From the NCBI RefSeq assembly GCF_009812035.1, contig NZ_VZIZ01000004.1:1-64000 (forward strand): a stretch of DNA of 64,000 nt, given 5' to 3'. Below the pieces are notes generated by a model. That model ran no database searches. It worked only from the letters and a program-made list of their open reading frames with translations, and was not told where the DNA came from. Position 1 is the first letter of the stretch; every line of letters begins with the position of its first letter. This stretch comes from Psychrobacter nivimaris (lineage in GTDB: Bacteria; Pseudomonadota; Gammaproteobacteria; Pseudomonadales; Moraxellaceae). Below, piece after piece: positions 17,567-26,607 of the stretch. A program made the translations under genes and the position numbers.

Positions 17567-19678
17567 ATGCGAATGCCTGAACCGCGCTCATCGCGTCAGT
17601 TAAATCAATTGGCCACTCAGCTCCAAGGCGAAGCTGAAATTAGTGGTGTTAATGCGTCAGGGACGCAAATATCAAGTCGTGCCTTTGAGATGGTGACTGA
17701 CTTTGAGCCAGCAGGCGACCAGCCGCAAGCCATCAAAAAGCTAGTTAACGGTATCAATTCGGACATGGACGAGCAGTTGCTACTAGGTGTGACTGGCTCT
17801 GGTAAGACCTATACCATGGCGAAGGTCATCGCTGAAACTCAGCGTCCGACCATTATCATGGCGCACAACAAAACGTTAGCGGCTCAGCTATATGGTGAGT
17901 TCAAATCGTTTTTTCCTAATAATGCGGTCGAATATTTTGTCAGCTATTATGATTATTATCAGCCAGAAGCGTATGTCGCAGCGAGTGATACCTTTATCGA
18001 AAAAGACAGCGCCATCAACGATCATATCGATCAGATGCGCCTGTCAGCCACGCGTGCCTTGTTAGAGCGTCGTGATGCGATTATCGTCGCTTCGGTATCT
18101 TGTATCTATGGTTTGGGTGATCCAGAAAGCTATCTAAAAATGCTCTTGCATGTCGTTGTGGGCGATAACATCGACCGTACGGCAACCATCAAGCGTTTGG
18201 TTGAGATGCAGTACACACGTAATGAGCTAGATTTTGGCCGTGGTACGTATCGCTTGCGTGGAGAGCTGTTAGATATCTATCCTGCTGAGTCTGAGCAGCT
18301 AGCCGTACGTGTGCATTTATTCGATAACGAGGTTGAGAAGATTACGTGGTTTGATCCTTTAACGGGTAAGACGGTGCGCAGTGTGCCACGTATTACCATT
18401 TATCCAAAGTCGCACTATGTGACGCCGCGTAATAAGCTAGAAGCTGCTAGCCATACTATTCGTGCTGAGTTAGAGCCGCGTTTAGAGTACTTCCGTGACA
18501 ACAACAAACTGATTGAAGCACAGCGTCTCAAAGAGCGTACTCAATATGACTTGGAGATGATTCAGCAGCTTGGTTACTGTAACGGTATCGAAAACTACTC
18601 ACAGCATCTCTCTGGTCGTCCATCAGGAGAAGCGCCGCCGACGTTGTTTGATTATATTCCAGAAGATGCCTTGTTGTTCCTTGATGAATCACATGTGACG
18701 GTTTCACAGATTGGCGCGATGTATAAAGGCGATAGATCACGTAAAGAAAACTTGGTCAATTATGGTTTCCGTCTACCAAGCGCGATGAATAACCGCCCGA
18801 TGAAGTTTGAAGAGTGGGAGCGCATTAAGCCTAAAACCATTTATGTTAGTGCCACGCCAGCCCTATATGAGCTTGAACACAGCGAGCAAGTCGTTGAGCA
18901 GGTCGTTCGTCCTACAGGACTAATTGATCCTGAGATTGAAATACGTCCTGTATTGACGCAAGTTGATGATGTGCTATCAGAGATTACCAAACGTCGTGAA
19001 AAGGACGAGCGTGTACTGATTACCACATTGACCAAGCGTATGTCGGAAGATCTGACCAGTTATCTTAAAGAGTACGATGTAAAGGTCGCTTATCTACATT
19101 CGGACATCGATACTGTTGAGCGTATGCAGATTATCCATGAGCTCCGTACTGGCGTGCATGATGTGCTGGTCGGTATCAACTTATTACGTGAAGGCTTGGA
19201 TATGCCTGAGGTATCATTGGTAGCGATATTTGATGCGGATAAAGAAGGCTTTTTGCGTTCAGAGCGTTCGCTTATTCAGACCATTGGTCGTGCCGCGCGT
19301 CACTTGAATGGTAAAGCCATTCTCTATGCTGATCGTATTACACCAAGTATGCAAAAGGCGATAGACGAGACGGATCGTCGCCGTGATAAGCAGATTGCCT
19401 TTAACCTTGAGCATAATATCACGCCAAAAGGTGCTCGCCGTAGTATCACGGACAAGATTGATACGGGTGAAAGTTTGGATGCCAATGACAATCAAGCTAT
19501 CCCAGTTAAGAGTAACTTGCCAGATGTCGACATCAACATCTTGCGTAGCCCTGATCTGCTTGCCAAAGAAATCAAACGATTAGAGAAGCAAATGCAGCAA
19601 ATGTCGCGTGATTTGAAGTTTGAAGAAGCAGCAAAAACGCGTGATAAAGTGCTAGAGTTAAAAGCACATTTAATCTGA
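17567..19678 (+). CDS. uvrB: UvrABC excinuclease subunit B
   Basis: A 703-residue damage-verifying helicase-like subunit of nucleotide excision repair. Visible in order are Walker A GVTGSGKT (about residues 75-82), the DNA-clamping beta-hairpin region [14 protein letters not shown], the helicase motif FLDESHV (about 371), motifs V-VI ([30 protein letters not shown]), and a C-terminal UVR domain [23 protein letters not shown] that contacts UvrC. The N-terminus carries about 35 residues more than E. coli UvrB before [11 protein letters not shown]. The gene is monocistronic. Confidence 0.97.
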   Translation: MRMPEPRSSRQLNQLATQLQGEAEISGVNASGTQISSRAFEMVTDFEPAGDQPQAIKKLVNGINSDMDEQLLLGVTGSGKTYTMAKVIAETQRPTIIMAHNKTLAAQLYGEFKSFFPNNAVEYFVSYYDYYQPEAYVAASDTFIEKDSAINDHIDQMRLSATRALLERRDAIIVASVSCIYGLGDPESYLKMLLHVVVGDNIDRTATIKRLVEMQYTRNELDFGRGTYRLRGELLDIYPAESEQLAVRVHLFDNEVEKITWFDPLTGKTVRSVPRITIYPKSHYVTPRNKLEAASHTIRAELEPRLEYFRDNNKLIEAQRLKERTQYDLEMIQQLGYCNGIENYSQHLSGRPSGEAPPTLFDYIPEDALLFLDESHVTVSQIGAMYKGDRSRKENLVNYGFRLPSAMNNRPMKFEEWERIKPKTIYVSATPALYELEHSEQVVEQVVRPTGLIDPEIEIRPVLTQVDDVLSEITKRREKDERVLITTLTKRMSEDLTSYLKEYDVKVAYLHSDIDTVERMQIIHELRTGVHDVLVGINLLREGLDMPEVSLVAIFDADKEGFLRSERSLIQTIGRAARHLNGKAILYADRITPSMQKAIDETDRRRDKQIAFNLEHNITPKGARRSITDKIDTGESLDANDNQAIPVKSNLPDVDINILRSPDLLAKEIKRLEKQMQQMSRDLKFEEAAKTRDKVLELKAHLI

Positions 19679-19712
19679 TGGCTGAGGTTAAATACTGAGG
19701 CTAAACAATAGT

Positions 19713-19748
19713 GAAGGTGAGGTGCTTGTTGAGTACCTCACTTTTTTA
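19713..19748 (+). terminator. uvrB terminator
   Basis: GTGAGGT (19717-19723) pairs with ACCTCAC (19735-19741), extended by A/T pairs and a T run to 19747, 35 bp after the uvrB stop. Confidence 0.75.
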
Positions 19749-19978
19749 TGGTTTATTCAATATCGGAACGTACAGAATACTTGTAATACAACGCATTGCC
19801 ACTTACCATATCCGCATAAATCTCACCATCCATATAACATTTCAAAAATTTAGGTCATAAGCGAATAAGCCGAGTACGTGTAATGTTCTTGGTAGGCTAG
19901 GCTTGTCGTTCTCATAGCTCACATTGTCAACACAGACTAAATTTTTGGAATGGACATAATCTAGGCGTATTATTCACT

Positions 19979-21031
19979 GTGCTTACCAACAACTTAATAG
20001 AATTAAACTCTAACGAAAATTCACTCGGCATGTCAGATGCTGCCAAACAAGCCGTTATCGACTCTTTAGACATCAGCTTTCGCTATCCCGATGACCAACG
20101 TGCGGCGCTGATTACTAAAGTCGCTGAGATAAACGGTGTAGCAGAGAGTCAAATTTCTCTAGGCAGTGGCTCTAGTGAAAACATTCGTACTGTCGTCCAA
20201 ATGCTACAAAATCAAGCATTAGTAGCAGGCGAAAAATTCCAAGTTATCGTGCCACATCCAACCTTTGCCTATGCTGAGTTGTATGCGACATCTATCGATG
20301 TGCCTGTGGTAAAAGTACCGCTAACGACTGAAAACTACGCCTTTGACTTGCAAAGTATGCAAAAGGTGGCCGATGACTTTGACGGTATTAGTTTGTTTTA
20401 TCTGTGCAATCCAAACAACCCAACGTCGATTATTACTGACACAGTAAATCTCAAAGAATGGGTAGGAAATGCAACAAGTAACCATTACTTTTTATTAGAT
20501 GAAGCTTATTCGGAATATGTGACTGATCCAAGTTTTGAGAGTGGTGTCGCATGGATACGAGAGGAGTACTCAGAAAATATCGTTGTAGTGCGTACTTTCT
20601 CAAAACTATGTGCACTCGCTGGCATGCGTGTCGGCTATGCAGTTGCTAGCCCGCAAACGATAGGCAAACTAGAGGCTTTCATCTCAATTGATAATACCAA
20701 CTTGGCAGGTGCCGTGGCTGCATTAGCGACTCTCGATGATGAAGGTTTTTTGGCATTGAGCTTACGTACGGCCAATCAATCGCGTCAGCTGGTTGAGCAA
20801 GCATTAGATGAGCTTGGTTTGCGCTATTTGCCATCACAGGCAAGCTTTATATTTCATGAGATACAAGGCGATGTGCAAACCTATATCGATAGAATGCACG
20901 AACATGGCATTGCGGTCGGGCGTGAGTTTGCACCTATCACTGGCTTTAATCGTCTAACACTTGGTAGACCTGATGAGATGGCGGTATTTGTACAAGTGCT
21001 TAAATCATTTCGTGAAAAGGGTTGGGTTTAA
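19979..21031 (+). CDS. histidinol-phosphate aminotransferase-like PLP enzyme
   Basis: A 350-residue class I/II aminotransferase of the HisC type, starting with GTG at 19979. The N-terminal LIELNSNENSLGMS is the HisC opening. LCNPNNPTSI gives the ring-contacting Asn and VVRTFSKLCALAGMRVGYA the PLP lysine at about residue 209. HisC enzymes act on histidinol phosphate and sometimes on aromatic amino acids. There are no his genes around it, so it may be a second HisC paralogue with another substrate, such as phenylalanine or tyrosine. The start is uncertain because no ATG is near. Confidence 0.8.
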   Translation: MLTNNLIELNSNENSLGMSDAAKQAVIDSLDISFRYPDDQRAALITKVAEINGVAESQISLGSGSSENIRTVVQMLQNQALVAGEKFQVIVPHPTFAYAELYATSIDVPVVKVPLTTENYAFDLQSMQKVADDFDGISLFYLCNPNNPTSIITDTVNLKEWVGNATSNHYFLLDEAYSEYVTDPSFESGVAWIREEYSENIVVVRTFSKLCALAGMRVGYAVASPQTIGKLEAFISIDNTNLAGAVAALATLDDEGFLALSLRTANQSRQLVEQALDELGLRYLPSQASFIFHEIQGDVQTYIDRMHEHGIAVGREFAPITGFNRLTLGRPDEMAVFVQVLKSFREKGWV

Positions 21032-21065
21032 TTAAGTTAGTTCATGCAGTTCTATAATATAGAAG

Positions 21066-21095
21066 GGAAGTTGCTGATTGGCAGCTTCCTTTTTT
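21066..21095 (+). terminator. terminator after the HisC-like gene
   Basis: GGAAGTTGC (21066-21074) pairs with GCAGCTTCC (21081-21089), with one G-T wobble, followed by six T residues. Confidence 0.85.
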
Positions 21096-21331
21096 GTTGG
21101 GTCTGTTTTTCTGAGCCTGTTTTGCTAGGCCTATATTGAAGCCATGATGAATCGCACATTTTTACCAACATCAAACGCAGTTTTACATATCGCACCTTAA
21201 ATAATCTAACGCTATCTTATAGGATAACTGAGTAAAGCATGACCCGTTAATCACGCAGATAAATACTGGGTAACAGTCACAGTGCTCGGCATGCTCACGT
21301 ATCTTATAATTATAAAGTTAGGGATGTACCT
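21096..21331. other. intergenic region without visible features
   Basis: Counted from the hisC-like stop, the gap to the next gene is 300 bp. Past the terminator I see only a promoter-sized stretch before the gene at 21332, and no RNA fold or open frame with a ribosome site. Confidence 0.4.
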
Positions 21332-21709
21332 ATGTTCGATATCAAATCATTTTTTAAACGAGAAGTAGAGAAAAAGCTTATCAATGTAGATGACTATATT
21401 TTTATGCCAGAACGCGTAGAGATGGAGATTGAAGGTGGATTATTAAATTGTGTGTTGAATAGTGATGGTCGCGTAGATATTTTTTATAGCAAAGACGGCG
21501 TGACTGAGGTGGGTTCAGCGTCGCGCAAGCACCCATTTACAGCATTTGAAAAAGAGCTATATCATGGTATTTATGATGATGTAATCAATGATTTAATTAA
21601 GGAAGTAGATAAAATTATAGATAGCACCTCGAAGTATTTCCGTCGCAGCCAATCATTACCTTTTACGGCATCTATAACGTCTCAACCATCTGATACAAAT
21701 AAATTTTAG
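21332..21709 (+). CDS. hypothetical protein
   Basis: A 125-residue soluble protein that I do not recognise. It opens with FDIKSFFKREVEKKLINVDD, has a central beta-rich stretch (VEMEIEGGLLNCVLNSDGRVDIFYSKDGVTEVG) and ends with a polar Ser/Thr-rich tail. It has no signal peptide and no membrane span. The gene stands alone ahead of a bidirectional terminator. Codon use is like its neighbours, so it is probably real. Confidence 0.6.
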   Translation: MFDIKSFFKREVEKKLINVDDYIFMPERVEMEIEGGLLNCVLNSDGRVDIFYSKDGVTEVGSASRKHPFTAFEKELYHGIYDDVINDLIKEVDKIIDSTSKYFRRSQSLPFTASITSQPSDTNKF

Positions 21710-21740
21710 GCTAATTAATTGAACCAATATATTAGCAATA

Positions 21741-21772
21741 AAAAGGGTGCGTTATGTATAACGCACCCTTTT
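21741..21772. terminator. bidirectional terminator
   Basis: AAAAGGGTGCGTTA (21741-21754) pairs perfectly with TAACGCACCCTTTT (21759-21772) around TGTA, between two converging genes. Confidence 0.88.
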
Positions 21773-21807
21773 TATTATTTTTTACTCTAATAAATAACTT
21801 AATTGTT

Positions 21808-22197
21808 CTATTGAACAAAGCTTGTATAGCAGCTCTGTAGAGATTTGGCGACGACTTGTGCGACTAACTGAGTACGGTACTGAGAGTCAATCGCGGCATT
21901 GCCCAGCTCAACAATCGTCACTTGCTGCGGTGCTTGCTCACTGACACAGCCACAAACATTAGTTTTAACAGATTCTTGCTGTGCTTCTGTCATGGCGACG
22001 CTTGCAACACGCCATGCGTTTTGTTTTTCAATTTGGCTACGGCATTGGTTGTCGATCGCAGCTCTAAAAACATTCATGCCGATCTCGTTTGCGGTACCGA
22101 TTGCTGTACCTGTACCGTTGTTTGTAGTACCTGTTGAGGTACATCCCGCCAAGGCAAAAGTCGCTAGCATCATCGTTGAAGCCAAGATTTTTTTCAT
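21808..22197 (-). CDS. small putative lipoprotein
   Basis: A 129-residue exported protein. The N-terminus MKKILASTMMLATFALAGC is a type II signal peptide with lipobox LAGC, so Cys19 would be lipidated and the protein anchored in the envelope. The mature part starts with a Thr/Gly/Asn linker and has four more cysteines (in DNQCRSQ, NVCGCVSE and SLQSCYTSF), possibly forming disulfides. No known domain is recognised. It has its own ribosome site AAAGGACTAACTT. Confidence 0.75.
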   Translation of the reverse strand: MKKILASTMMLATFALAGCTSTGTTNNGTGTAIGTANEIGMNVFRAAIDNQCRSQIEKQNAWRVASVAMTEAQQESVKTNVCGCVSEQAPQQVTIVELGNAAIDSQYRTQLVAQVVAKSLQSCYTSFVQ

Positions 22198-22320
22198 AAG
22201 TTAGTCCTTTAAGGTGTCTGTCATAAATAAAGCTGTATATTATCAGTAAAACCTAGCAATGACATCATTAACCACAGGCGCATTTTATTCTAGAACTCTA
22301 TAACCTATATGTATTAACCA

Positions 22321-22355
22321 CAAAAAAGCCAGCTAAGTAATCACTTAACTGGCTT
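22321..22355 (-). terminator. terminator of the 22.4-kb minus-strand gene
   Basis: Read on the minus strand, AAGCCAGTTAAGT pairs with ACTTAGCTGGCTT around a GATT loop, followed by six T residues. There is one mismatch in the stem. Confidence 0.75.
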
Positions 22356-22381
22356 GATATAGACTAAGCTATTCGGCTTAT

Positions 22382-22897
22382 TTATACATTTTTGCCGTGT
22401 TCTTTTTGCTGAATATCTTTTGCCAATTTATAGCATTCGTTGATATGGTCATTAGCAATTTTCTTAAAAATCGTATAGCCCATCGTTGCAGCAACTAATT
22501 GACCGCCAAGTGGGATAAACTTGGTCACTTGTTTGGCAGCGATACGACCACCGAAACCTTGGATGGTTTTTTTGACGATACCACGTGTTGCCATGAGACC
22601 AGCAAAATCTACGGTACGATCTTTTACTGCGCTCCAATGCACTTCGCGAGATTCCAAGTTAATGGCTGATTGACGGTCTTCAATAAGACCAAAACGCTCA
22701 CTAATTTCTGGAATCAACTGCGTCAACATCCCTGCATCAACTGCCACATCAAAAAATGGCACTGGCACAACCGCTACACCAGCAGAAACTCTAGCGCGTC
22801 TTTTTACCATTCCCTGACATTCTTTTTTGACTTTATCAAGATCTAGGTTAGGGTCGATAGTATTTGGAAGTTTTTCAGCAAGTGGCGTAGTTTTCAT
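22382..22897 (-). CDS. hypothetical helical protein, DUF697-like
   Basis: A 171-residue protein. A basic segment (KKECQGMVKRRARV) precedes a small-residue-rich amphipathic stretch SAGVAVVPVPFFDVAVDAGML (about residues 38-58) and TQLIPEISERFGL. A second glycine-rich hydrophobic part near the C-terminus is IPLGGQLVAATMGYTIFKK. This layout recalls DUF697 domains, which are membrane-associated and often fused to GTPases, but no GTPase motif is present. No function is assigned. It has a ribosome site (AAGGACAC) and its own terminator. Confidence 0.6.
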   Translation of the reverse strand: MKTTPLAEKLPNTIDPNLDLDKVKKECQGMVKRRARVSAGVAVVPVPFFDVAVDAGMLTQLIPEISERFGLIEDRQSAINLESREVHWSAVKDRTVDFAGLMATRGIVKKTIQGFGGRIAAKQVTKFIPLGGQLVAATMGYTIFKKIANDHINECYKLAKDIQQKEHGKNV

Positions 22898-23214
22898 AAA
22901 GTGTCCTTATAAATAATTAAAATATAAATGATAAAAAGTTCAATGGATAACAAATCCTTCAGTTGCTTACTATTTTATGGATTTATGCGTGGCTTACAAT
23001 CATTGCTTTGTAGCAAAATGAATGAAATTACTCACACTGTGCACCTTTTTTGTAAGTGATTAAATGAAGGTGGTTTGTATAAGCTATAAAAATGGCAGTC
23101 TGAATTATCAGTAATATATGGGCATCATTCATCAGGTTGCACAATGCCTAATGATATACAAAGGTAGTATAAATTGTCATTGTGAGCCTTTACTAAAGCC
23201 AGTAGAATACCCTC
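22898..23214. other. intergenic region before recJ
   Basis: A 317-bp gap between divergent genes. It must hold promoters for both, but no other element is visible. Confidence 0.4.
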
Positions 23215-25053
23215 ATGCTAAATTTAACCCCCCGTTATACCAGCACTCGCATCGACGAGTTGCCCGCCGCGCTGCAACCATTTGCCGCTCAATCATTCAC
23301 GCTTGCCCGTCTGTATGCAGGTCGAGGTATCACTGCGCCTGATGAGCTGGAGACTAGCCTATCAGGTCTATTGCCTGCTGAGGCCCTGCACGGTGTCACT
23401 GAAGCCGTGCGCTTATTAGATGTGGCTATTGATGAGCGTCAGCGCATCTTGATCGTTGGTGACTTTGACTGTGATGGTGCCACCAGTACAGCCTTAATGA
23501 TGCGCGCGCTCACAAAGATGGGTGCGGTCGTTGATTTCCTAGTACCAGATCGTTTTAAGTACGGTTATGGCCTAACGCCAGAGATTGTCGAGTTAGGTAT
23601 TGAGACTTTTCAGCCAGATATGATAGTGACGGTTGATAATGGTATCTCAAGTCATGAAGGGGTAGCACGCGCCCAAGCTGATGGTATCACGGTGATTATC
23701 ACCGACCATCATCTTACTACCAAAGAGACGCCACCTGCGCAAGCGGTAGTCAATCCCAATCAGCTAGGTTGTGACTTTGCTAGTAAGGCATTGGTTGGAG
23801 TAGGCGTAGCATTTTATGTGCTCGGACGCTTAGCAAAGCTACGCCGCGAAGCTGGCAAGTCTACGGTACAGGTGAGCCAATATTTGGATTTGGTCGCACT
23901 TGGGACGATTGCAGACGTTGGGGTACTGGATAAAAACAACCGTATCTTGGTACATCATGGGCTATCGGCAATTCGTCAAGGCCGCTGCTGTATGGGAATA
24001 TTGGCATTGCTTGAGCAAGCGGGCCGTGATCCCAAGCAGCTTCATGCGCAGGATTTTGGTTTTGTATTAGGCCCACGTATCAATGCAGCTGGGCGTATGG
24101 ACAATATGCGCATCGGTATCGAGTGCTTATTGACTGAAGACTGGAGCACCGCACAACGTTTGGCACAAGAGCTTGAACAGTTGAACCGTACGCGTCGTCA
24201 TGTAGAGGGCGAGATGCGTACACAAGCCGATAGTATCGTACAAGCATTGGCCACTGAAAATAATAACGACGATAGGGCTAATGGTGATAGCGATGATAAT
24301 GCCAGTAACGACGACACAATTACTCAAGCTGTCTCTACTGCTAAGGCTAGCAATTCAGGTGCGCGTGGTATTATTCTATACCAAGATGACTGGCATCAAG
24401 GAGTCATTGGCATTGTCGCTGGTCGACTAAAAGAAAGCCATTATTTACCCAGTATCGTATTTGCACCAGCAGACACTGAACAAACAGATGAAGATAGCGC
24501 CATTAAAGGCTCTGCACGTTCTATCGCTGGCGTACATATTCGTGATGCGATTGAACAAGTTGCTGAGCGTTATCCAGACTTAATCAGTCACTTCGGTGGG
24601 CATGCGATGGCGGCAGGTCTGACCCTCAAACGCCGTAACTTTGAGGCATTTGTCACAGCTTTTAATGAAGTGATGGCTCAGATGGATGATGAGGTATTTG
24701 CAGAGCAAAAATTCACCGATGGACCTTTGCAAGCAAGCGATTTTAGCTTATGGTTTGCCGAGCATTTAGCCGATGCCAGTATCTGGGGTCATGGATTTGC
24801 ACCGCCGATATTTGATGGTGTGTTTGAGGTATTGAGCTTTAAGATTTTAAAAGACAAACATCTTAAGTTATCGCTGCGCTATCCAGACGTTCAATATCCG
24901 ATAGAGGCCATTTGCTTTAACTTCGATAATGACGCGTGGGATTACCGTGCTAAGCAAGTCCATTTATTATTTCAGCTAGACATCAATGAATGGAATGGCA
25001 AACAAAGCTTACAGCTGATGGTCAAAGATTTGGCTGTGGTAGAGCAGGGGTAA
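23215..25053 (+). CDS. recJ: single-stranded-DNA-specific exonuclease RecJ
   Basis: A 612-residue 5'-3' exonuclease of the DHH superfamily, working in recombination and mismatch repair. The metal-binding motif VGDFDCDGATSTALM lies at about residues 81-95 and VIITDHHLTT at about 160-169. A DHHA1 segment FGGHAMAAGLTL (about 462) and a C-terminal OB-like domain follow. A low-complexity linker rich in Asn, Asp and Ser (about residues 344-382) lies before the DHHA1 part and makes the protein slightly longer than E. coli RecJ (577). It is monocistronic, with a terminator at 25074. Confidence 0.95.
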   Translation: MLNLTPRYTSTRIDELPAALQPFAAQSFTLARLYAGRGITAPDELETSLSGLLPAEALHGVTEAVRLLDVAIDERQRILIVGDFDCDGATSTALMMRALTKMGAVVDFLVPDRFKYGYGLTPEIVELGIETFQPDMIVTVDNGISSHEGVARAQADGITVIITDHHLTTKETPPAQAVVNPNQLGCDFASKALVGVGVAFYVLGRLAKLRREAGKSTVQVSQYLDLVALGTIADVGVLDKNNRILVHHGLSAIRQGRCCMGILALLEQAGRDPKQLHAQDFGFVLGPRINAAGRMDNMRIGIECLLTEDWSTAQRLAQELEQLNRTRRHVEGEMRTQADSIVQALATENNNDDRANGDSDDNASNDDTITQAVSTAKASNSGARGIILYQDDWHQGVIGIVAGRLKESHYLPSIVFAPADTEQTDEDSAIKGSARSIAGVHIRDAIEQVAERYPDLISHFGGHAMAAGLTLKRRNFEAFVTAFNEVMAQMDDEVFAEQKFTDGPLQASDFSLWFAEHLADASIWGHGFAPPIFDGVFEVLSFKILKDKHLKLSLRYPDVQYPIEAICFNFDNDAWDYRAKQVHLLFQLDINEWNGKQSLQLMVKDLAVVEQG

Positions 25054-25073
25054 AGCGACAATGTCAAACCGAT

Positions 25074-25109
25074 AATACCAACGCGCTCGAAGATGAGCGC
25101 ATTGGTATT
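25074..25109 (+). terminator. recJ terminator
   Basis: AATACCAA and GCGCTC pair with GAGCGC and TTGGTATT around GAAGAT (25074-25109), with a single C/A mismatch, followed by T residues. Confidence 0.75.
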
Positions 25110-25134
25110 TTCGAAATGAAGACACGCTCTAGTA

Positions 25135-25800
25135 TCAGTATTTCCACTCTAGTGTGGGGAACTGCCAATCGTAACGAATAGCCAGCATACGCAAAGTAAA
25201 AATCGTACTCATCGTAGAGATGTCAGCTACCCAATCTGTCACGCCTAAGTTCTTTAGAGCAAAGTATAGAACCCCACCTGTCAACGCTGCCGTGATATAA
25301 ATCTCTTGCTGCAGTACCAATGGAATCTCATTGCAAATCATATCGCGAATGATGCCACCAACCACGATGGTAATCACACCTAATAACAGCGCTACAGGTA
25401 CATTGGCACCCATACTATCAGCGACTTTGATACCGATCAGTGTAAATGCTGACAGACCAATGGTGTCAGAGAGTTTGAGGAACTTATCTACTCGTCTGGA
25501 GTTTGGATGAAAAAATATCTGCATCGCTAGCGATGAAATTGTAATGAGGGTCAGATAGCTCATATCTACCATCCAAAATAACGGATGGCGATCCAGAATG
25601 ACATCACGTACCGTGCCGCCGCCGATAGCAGTAACGATAGACACGAGCAGACAGCCGAAGACATCGAAGTTTTTGTGCTTGGCAAGTATCGTGCCTGAGA
25701 CGCTACAGGCGATGATGCCAATCATATCGAAGAAATATATCAAAGAGCGGGGGTCAAAAGTAGTGATCAGTACGGTAGGGTCCAATACGATAGCCAACAT
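25135..25800 (-). CDS. TRIC-type channel / UPF0126 (YadS/YicG) family membrane protein, copy 1
   Basis: A 221-residue inner-membrane protein with seven predicted helices in two internal repeats. The first repeat is GIIACSVSGTILAKHKNFDVFGCLLVSI with GGGTVRDVILDRHPLFW, and the second is VGGIIRDMICNEIPLVLQQEIYITAALTGG. Bacterial members of this family form trimeric cation channels. It is followed 71 bp upstream by a clear paralogue, so the two were made by tandem duplication and could form hetero- or homotrimers. Confidence 0.85.
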   Translation of the reverse strand: MLAIVLDPTVLITTFDPRSLIYFFDMIGIIACSVSGTILAKHKNFDVFGCLLVSIVTAIGGGTVRDVILDRHPLFWMVDMSYLTLITISSLAMQIFFHPNSRRVDKFLKLSDTIGLSAFTLIGIKVADSMGANVPVALLLGVITIVVGGIIRDMICNEIPLVLQQEIYITAALTGGVLYFALKNLGVTDWVADISTMSTIFTLRMLAIRYDWQFPTLEWKY

Positions 25801-25871
25801 GGGCAGTTCTCACTATTTTCAATTATTGTCAGTCAAACAAAGGTTATCTCAGCAGAGTCTTGCTCAATTAA

Positions 25872-26507
25872 TCAGTTTACGAGTCGAATAGAAGGCAAGT
25901 GCCAGTCGAATCTGAGCGCGAGCATACGTACCGCAAAGATGACAAACAGCATAATAAATTCGTTGAGACTGGCACCGACTCCAAAATACTGTAAACATAA
26001 ATAAGTCACAGACCCTGCGATACTGGCAGTAATATAAATCTCACGCTGTAGCACCAGTGGAATCTCATTACAAATGATATCACGTAGCAAACCACCGATA
26101 ATGGCAGTCCAAACACCCATCATAATAGCAATAAGGGGAGACATGTCTAGGGTTAAGGCCACCTTAAAACCAATGACACTAAAAGCGGCCAACCCAATGG
26201 CATCAAAGAGCTTTAACGCATTATCAATCTTATGATAAAGGTGAAAGAAGATTTGTAAGATAAGGGAGGTCACCGTGATAACGATCACGTAATTAAGATC
26301 AGTCATCCAAAATAGAGGGTGACGGTCGAGAGCCATATCGCGTAATGTCCCACCGCCGATGGCATTGACCATCGCTACCAAGATACAACCAGCGATATCG
26401 AAGCCTTTATGCTGCGCAAGCAAAGTCCCTGCAATCGCGCAGGCAACAATGCCAACCATGTCCAATAAATATAATAGAATATCAGGAAAAATCAAAGCAT
26501 TACCCAT
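25872..26507 (-). CDS. TRIC-type channel / UPF0126 (YadS/YicG) family membrane protein, copy 2
   Basis: A 211-residue paralogue of the adjacent downstream gene. It has the same architecture: GIVACAIAGTLLAQHKGFDIAGCILVAMVNAIGGGTLRDMALDRHPLFW and IGGLLRDIICNEIPLVLQREIYITASIAGS. Sequence divergence between the copies is substantial outside these signatures, which points to an old duplication. Transcription should run from this gene into copy 1. The two may be one operon. Confidence 0.85.
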   Translation of the reverse strand: MGNALIFPDILLYLLDMVGIVACAIAGTLLAQHKGFDIAGCILVAMVNAIGGGTLRDMALDRHPLFWMTDLNYVIVITVTSLILQIFFHLYHKIDNALKLFDAIGLAAFSVIGFKVALTLDMSPLIAIMMGVWTAIIGGLLRDIICNEIPLVLQREIYITASIAGSVTYLCLQYFGVGASLNEFIMLFVIFAVRMLALRFDWHLPSIRLVN

Positions 26508-26607
26508 GGTTATATTGCCAAATCGAGATCATCAAAGTGATAGGTGTTTTTTAGGTGGCTATTCAATGCATAACTGTGACGAAATGGGCGTAGTGTTATA
26601 GTGCCAT

